The position numbers were made by a program, and so were the translations under genes. Shown here piece after piece: positions 22,335-34,800 of a stretch of 64,000 nt of DNA. Within the stretch, counting starts at the first letter, position 1; the number at the start of each line of letters is the position of its first letter. Under the pieces are notes generated by a model, which worked only from the letters and a program-made list of their open reading frames with translations, was not told where the DNA came from and searched no databases. Source of the stretch: Acestrorhynchus altus (lineage: Eukaryota > Chordata > Actinopteri > Characiformes > Acestrorhynchidae); NCBI GenBank assembly GCA_034509495.1, contig CM067522.1, forward strand, positions 22,495,156 to 22,559,155, in the 5' to 3' direction.

Positions 22335-23200
22335 GAACCGTCTCTCCTTTAGTGCTGATTAAAGAGAGAAAGTACGAGGGTTAATAAAAATGTCACTTTC
22401 TTCTGAGGATAAAGTTCAGACCTCCTCTGTCCTAATATCTGTTTCTCCTCCTTTGTCTGAAATAATGTCAGTTCGATGTGTCTAGAACCGTCTACCTTCT
22501 CTGACATCGACTGGAAGACAGACGTTCCCACTCCTCCATGCGGAGCTCTGTGATGTTTCAGCGTCAGTCTTTGTACAGACGCTCTTACGTTCTCCTCAAA
22601 CCCCTTCTGATACAATAAAGATCTCATAGTGGTTTCTATGATGGAGAGATCTCCACACCCTGCTGCAGCAAAGCAGCTCCAAACCATCATGCCTCCAGGA
22701 CTTCCAGAAGTCCTGTTCTCTGGAGAACCTTAGTCTTGCTCTGATGTTTTTGGGACTGTAAGGGTTTCCTCCTTAAACACCTCCATGAAAATCCAACTTG
22801 GTTGGTCTTTTGCTGATGGTAGATGCTGTAATTTGACATCATCTGAGGGTGATGTCTGAGTGCTGCTGTGATGAACATTTTAGGATTGCTGGATCTTCTT
22901 TCCTCATCTTGTGGTTCTGCTCTTGGGCTAAACTTTCTACGATCTGATCTGGACATGTGGGCAGTTGTTCTAAATGTTCTCCACTTGTAAATCATGTAGT
23001 GGAACGGCTGATTTCTAATTGTTCTGAGATCTTTTTAAACCCCTTCTCAGACTCATCTGCATCTACAACCTTCTTTCTGATGACCTCAGAGAGCTTTTTG
23101 GATCTGACCATGGTGATCCCACTCACTTCAACAACCATGGTGTGGGAGCATATGAACCATACTGGTTTAGAGCTGGTTGTGGAAAGCAGGTTCAAGTTGG
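22335..23200 (-). mobile_element. Decayed Tc1-like transposon (family C)
   Basis: Minus strand. The N-terminal helix-turn-helix region is readable as RSKKLSEVIRKKVVDADES with KGFKKISEQLEISRSTT (23195-22992). A middle part follows (22995-22687). Then comes MMVWSCFAAAGCGDLSIIE (22690 downwards), the conserved block between the first and second catalytic acids. The C-terminal SPDLNP block is not visible and the frame shifts at least twice, so the element is truncated and inactive. It is distinct from family A and family B. Confidence 0.85.
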
Positions 23201-24110
23201 CCCCACATATAGATGCCCACCAGTGTCAGTGATGGGGCCAGGAGGGGTTAAACATGGGCTCCATCTGGAACGTCAGCTGCATACTGGGTTCTAGATGGGA
23301 CCCATGTGAGATTAAGTTGGGCTGTGGGATGATGGGGCCTATTCGGAAAGCCCAGCTGGCTCCCAGTAACAACTCGTACGAACCCACTCAGAACCCATGC
23401 CTACATGGTTGGCTAGATGGGTTCCAGACATGGTAGGCTGCGTTCTTCATCCGCTACATCACAGAACGTTGAAGGACTCTTCATATACAGCCGATGCAGC
23501 CTCCTTCAAGGCCCTCGGTTACCCACAGATCTGTGTGTGTCTCCAAAAAGAACCATGAAATTAACCCTACAGCCTCGTTCTACCGGTGCACGTGTGACCA
23601 AGTCTCCACAGGACATCCTACTGAGGACCCCCGCCGTTCTGTGACAGTTATCCTCCCCTGTGGGGTAAGTTGTGACATTTCACTTGTTTACGGGGCAAAT
23701 TGTGAGGGTTACACTCTGCTTTCAGCAAGAAAAGGTCACAGTTACCCTCAGTTAGGCAGTAAGTTGTGATGTTGTTCTGCTTTGAAGATGTTTCTCATTA
23801 ATGGATGGTGATGTTACACGTTTCCTGATTGAAACTTGAATTGTTTACGTGTTTGATGCTGAAAACCAACCGTTGCAGCTCACCTTAGTTATGGGTGGTG
23901 ATATTTACACTTATACTGGTTATGAAATGACCTGCGAGGTAAGTCGTATCACTTCATTCCTGATGGTCATGGTGATGTCACTCTTATTCTGCGTTGATAC
24001 TGGAAACGGACTGGTTCAGCTGACCTCACTGGTATGTTGTCACACTTCCTCTGCTTTCATCCGATTTGAACGTAATGACCGTAAAGTTCTGATGATGGAG
24101 TCGTTTTTTT
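23200..24110. repeat. Degenerate repeats: GGGCCCAT-like then GTAAGTTGTGA-like
   Basis: At 23200-23440 short TGGGTTCTAGATGGGACCCAT-like phrases recur in both senses. From about 23640 to 24060 units of 55-75 bp recur with GTAAGTTGTGA..., CTGCTTT... and GGTNACA... phrases. Both are old and imprecise. Confidence 0.45.
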
Positions 24111-24384
24111 AACACTTATATAAACATATTACTGGTCTGTTTCTGGCTCCGGTACAACAGTGCTGTTAGAATTAGTGGACTATAGTATATTTTGCCCCAT
24201 CTCCCACCCCTCCTGGGGGACTTGGGTTGTTGGTCCTCCGGGGTGTTTTTGTTGAACGAGCCGAGTATAATTTTATGCGTTTGGGCTGAACACAACAGTC
24301 CCAGACTAACAAGAATGTAATCATGATTTTTGTTCATGTTTCGTTGCTTCCTTTCCAAATCAAACATGTATTAATCACGTTGTG

Positions 24385-24387
<3 letters not shown>

Positions 24388-24418
<31 letters not shown>
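24388..24418. repeat. (CA)n microsatellite
   Basis: Pure CA run of about 30 bp. Confidence 0.95.
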
Positions 24419-24565
24419 TCGCAGTGTAGGATCATTTGAGGGCCGTAATTAGATAAAGCTCTTGGGGAAACTCTGACAGGGACTGAAGAAGGTAATGGAA
24501 AATGATGTTGAAAGTAAAATATTTAATGCTTATTTTACAGGTTGGGTTAGGTCACGGTGTCCATA

Positions 24566-24571
24566 TTTATT
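24566..24571 (-). promoter_or_regulatory. Candidate tbx1 polyadenylation signal
   Basis: AATAAA on the minus strand about 520 bp after the tbx1 stop codon. It would give a 3' UTR of roughly 540 nt. Other signals further left are possible. Confidence 0.4.
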
Positions 24572-25091
24572 TTGAATTGCTGTAATTCAGTGCCGTGGTA
24601 CAAGCTTCTCGGAGTTGCAGAGGATGGCCTAGCGTTTTCCAACAACGCAGTTCATAATCAGGACAAAAAAACACCAAAAAAAAAAAACATTTCAAGGCAT
24701 TTCAGCACCTTCGGATCAGCGCAACATGCAAATGCCCGTTCTACCTAGAAGCTTGATGGGCTCGAGATATAATATAACTTATGGCTTTTTAAAAGCAAAA
24801 AAGTGCATCCAACACAAAACAAATCAGTTCCAGTCTGCAGTAAATGCACTACTTGTGTTAGGAAGGACTTTCCTTCTGGTTGTGCTGGACTTTATACTGT
24901 AGTGTCCAGCTCCTCTGCTGCAGGCCAGATACACTGACAGTCCTGAAGGGGCCAGAGTCCAGTCCAGAGGGTCACCTAAGTACTTTTCTCCATTTAATAA
25001 ATATGGCAGGTCATTTCCCCCCCGACAGCGGTGGCCCGGCGTTTGTGATTTGTCCCTCAGCACTGTTTTCTGCCCGAACACACGTCGGTCA

Positions 25092-25462
25092 TTATCTTGG
25101 ACCGTAGTCGTAGTTGGCTGGCCCGCTGGTGGCCGAGTACATGTTCGCCGTGGTCGGGTTCATGTGGGAGTGATAGCTGTGGCCCCTGATGCTGGGTAAA
25201 GGGTAAGGGGATGGCCGGGTTTTGGCCCCCAGGTAGTGTTCGTAGGTGGTGGGGTATTTGTAGGGGTGGTGGTGCAGGGTGTCGGGTGGTTGAGGGTGCA
25301 GTTCGTGGGGCGGGCTCCGGGGCCCTGCCGTGAGCGGGACGGCATGGAGGCCACCAGGGACAGGAAGGGCGGGGCTGAGGACACGGGACATCAGCTGGTG
25401 GGCAGGGTCAGCATGGATTGGTGTCCCACTGGGATCCCGGTCATAGTCTCTCCGGCTGTCCT
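25092..25462 (-). CDS. tbx1: tbx1 last coding exon
   Basis: 371 nt. After the acceptor GTTCACAG the frame reads DSRRDYDRDPSGTP, ADPAHQLMSRVLSPALPVPG, then LHHHPYKYPTTYEHYLGAK, PYPLPSIRGH and ends NYDYGPR with TAA at 25094-25092. This is the TBX1 C-terminal domain; in mammals the equivalent tail carries a nuclear localisation signal and transactivation activity. It lacks the long polyalanine and polyhistidine runs of the human protein. Confidence 0.96.
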
Positions 25463-26955
25463 CTGTGAACAGGAGAGGACATGGTTATGTCCATGTATAT
25501 AAAACATATTTGGTCAATTTTTGTGTGACTTTAAATTTTGACAAAATTACAAAATTCATCGATTATTAGAAATGAATTCTATACAAAACAGTGCCTCTCA
25601 AAGTATGAACAAGGAAAACTGACGTTTTATATTTAACACAAGAACATTTAAGTATTAAATTTAATATCAACATTTATATCAACATTTAAAACAAATAATC
25701 TTCAAATATCTAACTTTTAATGAGTATAAAACGCCAGTTTACCTTTTTGAGTTAAATTAAGAACAGAAATCATTCACAGTAAACATTTTTTAGATGCTCT
25801 AATAAAGGTTTTCTGATTTAACCTCTAAAGGTTTATTATAAATAAGCCTCAAATGTGTTTTTAAGGCATCAAATCAGATGATTTCTCCTCCTTTAACTCC
25901 AGATGCAGGTAAACAGAGATGCAGTAAAGAGATCTGAGCTCGTTTGAAGAACAAAGCTTGGTTCCAGATTTCTCCTGGAGGCCCCCAGCCAGCACCTGGA
26001 TGTGTTCAGTTCCATCTGCAGCACACCTGATTTCACATCACTAGTATAGTATTGTATTGGATGGTATGAATCACATGTTGATGGTATCAGAGCGTAGAAT
26101 GTAGAATATTACCACGTTTAACACGTGTGTTTTAATAGTTTACATTAAGGTCATGGTCAGGGTTAGGTTTAGAGCTGGGGCTTCAGGTTGTGATATGGAT
26201 GATTCTGTAGCTCCAGTATGAATCATGGTTTCATGTTCAGTGGTTGTAAATATCAATCATTAAAAATGTAATGAAGTTCACTTTGTAGGCAGTAGTTTTG
26301 GACTTCGACTGTTATTCACTGAGTACTTCCGTCTGCTCTGCCGAGGAGAAGCTTTGGAGACGTTTAATGAACACGGTGATGGAAAACCGTGCCTTTCTGT
26401 AGGAATGTTGTTCGTGTTTATTCTAACGTTAGTGTTTAACAAGGAGATAATATCTCATTTCATTCTCACTAAACCTTCTGCAGAAGAAAACGCCTACAGC
26501 TCAGCAGCTGAACGGCCGCCTCCCAAACGTTTGAGCAGGAAGATCTCAGGAAAACCTCCAGTTGCTCCAGTTCCTTCGCTGGAGCTGTTTTAGTGTAATT
26601 TGCTTGGTTGATTGGACTGAACTGTTGCGAGTGATTGGCAGCGTGAGTCGTGGATCTCTTCTGCCAAACAGCCTGATTCGCTCAGGAAATCGTTATAGGC
26701 AGAGTTATGAGTACATGAGGAAAAAATGGCAGAGGTGATGTTGTGGTGGGTGTGTGTGTGTGAGTGTGTGTGTGTGAGGGAGTGTGTGAGTGAACAGTGC
26801 ACGTCCTCTGGGCATGCAGCTGTTTAAACCTCTGCAATCTGCAGGCTCCTCAACTGGAAATGGAAGCGTTTGGCCCTCAGGAAGGTATTTTTCACAAATG
26901 AAGCTCTCGGCTCTGTTTACTCCAGTGTAGTTTGGATGGACTTGTACTGTTCAGT

Positions 26956-27012
<57 letters not shown>

Positions 27013-28811
27013 GAGCTTTTATTTTATATTCTACTTTAACACAGTGTTGCTTTATTGTAAATTACATTACATTCAGTGTCAAGAGGTATTTTTTTCTCTC
27101 ATGTCTTTCTTTCCTTTTTCTTTCTTTCTCTTTTTCCTTTTTCCCCTCATTCTTTCTTTCCATCCTCATTTTCTTTTTTAATTTCATGACTTGCTTTCCT
27201 TACATTCTCTTTCCCTCCTTCCTTCTTGTAATCGATCTGTTTACGTTTGAATATTTTTTAGTAAATAGCAGAATTTTTGTTGCTTAAACTCATTTCTATT
27301 TATGTATTTGTTTGTTTGTTTGTTTGTTTGTTTAAATTGTGGAAATGTTTGTTTGTTTGTTTGTTTGTTTGTTTCCAGGTTTATGGTGGTTCGTTTTATT
27401 CTGCTCTGGGTGGCTTCGCTGTTCTCACTTTGGCATTTCAGGTCAGACGGGTCCAAAAAGAGGTTCCACTGCAGTTCTGCGAGTTCCTGACCTGATGCTC
27501 TTTGACGGGAGTTGATTTTGGGAGATGTTTTGACTTCTCCTTGAATCGTTCCTTTACAGTAATAATGCCTTTACTCCAGTGTGGCTTTAGGCTGATTAAA
27601 TGTCATCAGCAGGCCATGTGGTCTCCTCCTGATGCCAAGTCACACTAATGATTTCTGAAGGACTTTTACATTCATACATGCCAGTAATTAAACAGCCAGA
27701 GCAGTGGAAGCTCTAGCAGATGTAGATTGGTGAAGGCCACCTGTGCACAGCTCGGGCTCATGAACTTTACACATGTTTATATACGTTGTGGGGTTTTTTT
27801 TTGGTAGCCCAGAATGTTAAGGAACACTGAGCAAACCCTGGGCTGCTGGAGAACGTTATTAGGGACTATTTTAAAGCTCATTTTCTGAGCTCCTGAATTG
27901 TAAGCCGAGTTGAGCAGATGATTATCAGCAGGAGAATGAGGGCACATACCTTTCTCAGTGCCATTCTGCTGCGGGGGGGAGGACATTGGGTTCCTTGTGC
28001 GAGCGAAAGCGCTGATGATGGGCAACGAGCCGGGCCTGTGATTCCTCGGCCTGAAAAGGACAAGCAGCAGGAGATTGAGCTTCAGAAGATACGACACACA
28101 AACTGGAAGGATGGTAGCGGATATAAAATAATTCATACTAGATACTGAAGAATGCATATTGGGTGCTAAACAAGTCACTGTGGATACGGAATAATTCATA
28201 GTGTACTTTATAATTTATAGTAGATACTGAAACATTTTTATATTAACATGAAAACAGTAGATGCTGAATGATTCATACTGGATATAGAAAAGTTCATAAC
28301 AGATACTGAATAATTCATCCTGGATACTGAATAACGCATACCTGGTATTAAACCAGACATAGTGTATAGTGCATAATTCAGAGCAGATGCTTAATAAGTC
28401 ATAATCAATACGGCATAATTCATACTGGGAACTAACTCATCCATAGATGCTTCTAAACAGTTCACAGTGGATACTGATTAATACATAGTGGATACTGAAT
28501 ACTGGATACCCCACATTAATACTGACTGATGTGAAGCTGGTACTGAATTATTCGTGGCACATTCCCTAAAAATACAGAGTGAAGATTGAATAGTAGTAGT
28601 GAGGACACTATACAGGTCACACAGCTGGACACACACACTTCTGCACTTTCTAAAGCATCGTTTGAAGCGTATTGAAAAATAAATAATGACAATAAATGTC
28701 GCTTCATTTCAGAAAATAAATATAACGTATTTTAAACTCTGAAAATCTTTGATTTCCACATGAACAGAGTGACTTATTTACAATTGAAGTGTGCTGTTTG
28801 ACCAGACGTTC

Positions 28812-28862
<51 letters not shown>

Positions 28863-31800
28863 ACACTCACCAGTCCTCTGGATCACAGTCTCTGAAGCCC
28901 TTAGCAAAAGGATTACTGGCGATTTTTAACTGCGTTATCTGAGAAAAGATAAGTGATATTAGATCACAATGACGTTATTATTATTATTATTATTATTATT
29001 AATATTATTAATAATAATAATAATATTTTTTGCTTTTTTATTATTATTGTTCTTGTTATTAATTTATTGTTAGGCTACAGACAAGCTGATATTATTATTA
29101 TTGTTATTAATATTGTTATTATTATTATCAGCTCGTCTGTATCTTAATCTTTTTAATAGAACAGAAATATTTTTAATTTGTTCTTTTTTTAATTACAGTA
29201 ACATCTATGATTTATTATAAATGGATATTTGGTATTTTTATCCAAGTTGTGTCTTTCTATCAATAAAACTGTTTTAATTAATTGTTTTAACCTATAAAAT
29301 TACATTATTATTATTGTTGTTGTTGTTTTAATGTTTATTTTTAGTCATATTATTAAAGGATCATTTAAGGTCAAACTGATTGGAAGAGAAGCAGAAACTG
29401 AATCTAAACATCTTTATAGATGCGTTTCATCTTCTTATTGGTGTGTTTTTGGTTGTGTTTTATTAAAGACTTCAGTGCTGTTTATTCCCTTTTTTTTACT
29501 TTAATCATTAGTTGGTGTGTGATGGTTGCAGACTGTAGATCCAGCTGCTGAGCTTCTCCTCTCCTCCTGGTCCAGCTCATTCGACCCCTGAGGGAGATCT
29601 TACTCTGTGGTTCTGGTAAGTTCTGGTTCTGGTAAGCTGTGGGAGATCTTACTCTGTGGGTTTGGTAAACTGAGGGAGATCTTACTTTGTGGTTCTGTTA
29701 AGCTGTGGTTCTGGTAAGCGGAGGGAGATCTTACTCTGGTTCTGGTAAACTGAAGGAGATCTTACTCTGGTTCTGGTAAACTGAGGGAGATCTTACTCTG
29801 TGGTTCTGGTAAGCTGTGGTTCTGGTAAGATGAGGGAGATCTTACTCTGGTTCTGGTAAACTGAGGGAGATCTTACTCTGTGGTTCTGGTAAACTGAGGG
29901 AGATCTTACTCTGTGGTTCTGGTAAGCTGTGACGGCTGTGAAGCGGGTCTCCTCGAACACGAAGGTCTTGTAGTTCTCCTCCGCGTACTTCTCGCTGTCT
30001 TTGCGTGGATCCACGTAGACCACGTGGAAGCGGGGCTGATATCTGTGCATGGAGTTCAGGATGATCTGCAGGAGGAAAGTCAGACAATAAATAGGAGAAC
30101 AGAACAGGATCACAACCCATAAAAATCATCACCAACTTTAGAAGAAGAGGATGTTTGATGCGTCTGCAAAAACACCTTTTAACAGGGGTTTATTCAAATT
30201 TCAGGCTTTATTTTTAAATATTAGGCTTTTATTTTATTTTTTTAACCATTTTTACTTACTTTTCCTGAACTCTCTTCAATCTTATCTGAGTATGAACTCG
30301 ATTAAACACCAAAATTATAATAAATACATACAAAATTAAGGCATAATATTTATGCACACGGTGCGCGTTTCCACACCTGTGTCGATTAAACATCTCTAAA
30401 GTTCTCGTGGGAGTTTAGTATTATTTACAGTAGAGTTCTCATCCAACACATGGTTTGGTAAAGCAGTGCTTAATGGTGTTAAATTAGGTGCGCTGCTGGT
30501 GGAATCGAACACACCCAGGCGCTGGCTGAGGGCGTCCAGGAGGAATCTGGAACGGCTTTGTTCTTCACACCTGCTCAGAAGATCTTTGAAAATGAGAAAT
30601 GGTTGTTCCTTTTGCTGTGTGTGTGTCTGTGTGTGTCGTTATGAGCTCTGGATGTGTCGGTGCGTCGTTAAACCGAAGCAATGTGAAGAACAAGTGTCGG
30701 ATTCACGTCGTGTAAGAAAATCAAATCCAATGCAAAACGTGGGAGGGGTTTGCGCCCAACCCCATCCACGGTGTTGGAGTAAACATGAAAAACCAGGGAT
30801 GTATGGATGGCCGTTACTCACGTGGCCATTGTCGTCCAGTAGGTTGTTGGTCAGTTTGAGTTTGTCGAAAGACACTATCTGTTTCATCCACTGCGCCCCC
30901 TTCGCAGGGGAGTCCGGGTGGTAGTGCACCCTGCCCGGCGTGGCGGGGTCAGCCTTACCGGCCACCAGCCACGAGGAGCTGTGGAAGGCATACCTTCATC
31001 CAGGAGAGAGAGAACATTTCAGTTAGAACTCATCCAGTGTCTGAGGTTCTCTGCTGCTGCACTTCCAGTAAATCAGTAAATCACTGACTTCATTACAGCT
31101 TTATTACAGCTTTATTACAGCTGAAACACTGCCATTCCTGTTCTTTGGGTGTAGTTCAGTGTGTTTACAGCTCTGTTAACAGCTTGTAATGAAGGCCAAC
31201 CTTCTAATTCTGTTGCAGAAACAGCAGTAAAAGTATTTTTTTACATTCATTAAAAGTTTCTCCAGTGAAATCAAAGTGGATAAAATCCAACAGTACAAAG
31301 ATATCAGCACTCTGTACTTTTATATTTTAGAAAAAATTTAACCTAAATGAATCCAAAAATATTTCACTATCAAAATGTTTCCTTCGCTTTTTGACAAAAA
31401 CGAGACAATAATGGCTCCAAAATCACTTGGAATAAAATGTTTTTACACCTGAAATAAGAGAAGCTCTGAAGTGAGAGCCTGAGTTTAACCAACAGGATTA
31501 AATGAGCTTCCACATCCTTCCTGGGGGCGAAAAAATGACCGATTCAAAACCTTAAAATTGATTTTAGGCTTGTTTGTTGGTGAAAACGTGTGTCTGGGAA
31601 ATATGAAAGCAGGCTGTTTTCATCAGAAAGCTGAAGGTTCATTTATGTAGAAAGCATTTTATTTCAGCACCATGTCCATAAAATGTCCCACGTATTGATT
31701 TTTGTGTGATTTGGGTTTGACCCTGAACCTAAGACAAAAATGCAGTGCAAGGGACACCTGGTCACGGGATTTATTTGACAAAAATATAGTTTCATATCTA

Positions 31801-34800
31801 TAGTGAATATAATGCTTTGCATATTTTTGAATCATAACCATATCATTACTGAACAGGAGAAAAATAAGGCCTGATCTTCACACAAACGATTCATCATCAG
31901 GATCCATCCAAACACCAAACCCTCCAGGGTTTCTGCAGGTTGTTTCCGTTTCAGTGCTTTTCTTATTAGATCACTTATTACAGGACAGCTCTGAATTGTG
32001 GAGGTGTAATGAGTTCTAGCTCACCTGTAACGTTTATCATCCACTGGTTGGAAATCCATGAGAAGCATGTAGTCTGCCATTGGATCCATTCCAAATATCT
32101 TCACTTGGAAAGTCGGGAACATTCGCCTGGAAAAGTCCAGAAAAGCTGTGTTAGTCTTTCACAAGAACTCGAACCTTTAGTGTTTCATAGAATAAGGATG
32201 CGTCTATTTTCTCCTGCAGCCCTGAAGCCACATATTTCATACATCTATCAAAAATGTACCGCTGAGTATTAATTTTTTATTTTGTATAGAATTACAGATA
32301 TACATTTCACTTTTAAAAAATGATTTGAGATTGAGATAAAACACCACTTCAGTTCATCTCCAGTTCTGTTTACTTTCTATTGATTCAGCAATTTTATTTA
32401 TTATGATTGAATAATTTAAATCTGTTTGTTGCTTTATAAACTCATTTTTGGAGATGAATTAACTTTTGTTGATTTGACTTCTGTGCAGAAAAAGGCCTTT
32501 TAATATAAAATATGTTCTTCTGAAAACAGTGTATTATAATAAAAATAACAAACACAAATGCAGCAACAATGTGATGAATTACTTTGTTCATTCAACTCCA
32601 CAAATGACTTTATAAAGCAACAAACAAGTTTAAATTCTCATTCAATTCTAATAAATAAAATGGTTGAATCAGTAGAAAGTAAACAGAACTGCAGATGAAC
32701 TGGTGTTTTATCTCAATCTGAAATGTATATCTGTATATATCTACACAAACACACACACACACACACAAACAGAGACGCTGTAAGTACAGTTTTATAGTTA
32801 TACTCAGAGATATACTTTCTATAGACACATGTATACTTTTATAATTTACAAAATTAGCATATGCTGTTTTGATGTTATTAAATCGCATAAATATTTTTAA
32901 TTTAACTAAAATAAACACACACACACATCAAAACAATGAGATTCAGCTCTTTACAAATAAACAGGTCCGATGTAAGTATAGTTTTTATTCTCGGAGGTAC
33001 ATATTTCATAAATGCATCATCAAATCTACAATATTGGACTTCTGCTACATAATGTACTTTAACTGGGACTAAAATTACATGGGTACAGAAAAGTACTTTA
33101 TTTGACCCGATACCGGTACGATACAGTATAAATCCATTTTCTTGTGTGTAGTGGAATATAAGTCTGCCATATTTACCTATATTTAGGGTGAAATATATTA
33201 CCTAAACACAGATTTTATAATAGTACATAATCTAATCACAGCTCTGTTTATAGAAAAATATATAATACACTAAATATTAAATGTAACGACGGGGACAGAA
33301 CTCTAAATAATCTCTATTTCTAAATAATTAATCATCATTAGGTTCTATAGTAAACAGAGATCGGGCCTCCATGACCTGGCTGTCTCTGGACCTTCACTCC
33401 TGAACACAAACAGGACAGTAGAAGAATCATAAGACCTCATTTTGAGTCCCCGAAAAATTGTGCTTCTGTAATGAGTTTCTAATGTGCAAAAGCACGTTTG
33501 TGGGAAGAATTTTGCCATCAGCGATCGACTATTTTTAAGCGTTAAACATTTTCATAAAGGATATATTTGCACGGAAATAAATTGTAAAAACCAATTTCGA
33601 TTTAGTTACTAATTTATTTTTATAATAATAATAATTTGCACGGTTGCCCGGATTGAAGTCGTTTAAATGCTGTATTAAAATGTATTTTATTTGAGTATAT
33701 TTGGGGCTGCATATACCCCATATAGGATTCCATTCTTGTAGTATTTATTTTATTTTTTTTGCCACATAACTAATCACCCGATGTCAGTGTATAATATATG
33801 TATTTATCTATCAATTATATTATATTCCAATATGTAACATAAAACACACTTCAGTGTAGAAACGTGAATTAAATGTGAGACTTTGATTGTATTAATTTTA
33901 ACCTTTGGTGTTAATAATAAACCATTATCGGCAACGCAGAATAGCCCGGTTAGACCTTCATTCAAGCAGCAACTACGCGACATTTCATCACTTTAACGTC
34001 AAATCAAGGTTTATTTTCCTTTTCCACAATATATCAGGACAGCTATGCATTATAACGATGTATTGTGTTATGCATATATAGTATAATATGCATTATACTA
34101 ATGTAAACAAAACATTAAACGCTTGCAAAGGTTATTTTTTATGCACATGCACGTGTATCTGCAAATCTTTATATTTTAATATAAATGAAATTGAGTTTTC
34201 TGGCGCGCACGCGCACGCGCACGCGCTCCAGTCTGTAAATAATTCAGCTGCAGAGCGAAGTGAAGCCGTTTGTGTTTGTGCTGCTGGCCAGAGAAAGTGA
34301 TCCCGAAGGCCGTGTGAGAGTGTGTGTGTGTGTGAGAGTGTGTGTGAGAGGTGCAGTTGTGGGTTGGTGAAGCTAAAGCAGCTCTGAAAGTGCTTTCTCT
34401 CGGATGTGCTCTTGCTGGAGCCTCTGGAATGACAGATTACCCTGCAGGACAAGCATGGGAAACTAATCCCTCTGCAGCCCAGTTAAAGCCCTCTCTCTCC
34501 CAGCACTCCTCTCTCACAACCAGCGCGAGGAAAGCATGGATTAATCAGCAAACCAGTAATCACCCAAACAGGATCGATAAACGCGCTGCTGCTGGGTACA
34601 GTTGCCCTCAGCAAAGCTGAGATGTTTCATTCCCACTGCTCTGCATGTTCTCACAGCTGAAAACGATTCGGCTACGAGTCGGTCAGGTGGTGCGTCTGAA
34701 CTTACAGAACTTCCAGATCATTTTCTAAAATATCTATAAAGCACATGTTCTGCATCAGCATCAGCTCTAGAAGAACCCTTTTTGCTGAGGAGCCTTTCCA

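Noticed and set aside
27777..28199. 140-residue minus-strand frame as one gene
   Set aside because: Only 27950-28050 is coding, as tbx1 exon 7 with good splice sites; the flanks are intron.
29793..30113. Continuous minus-strand frame through YQNHRVRSPSV repeats as the normal tbx1 exon
   Set aside because: The canonical T-box reads AYQNHR-ITQLK and a good donor lies at 29909; the repeats are treated as intronic, with alternative use left as a finding.
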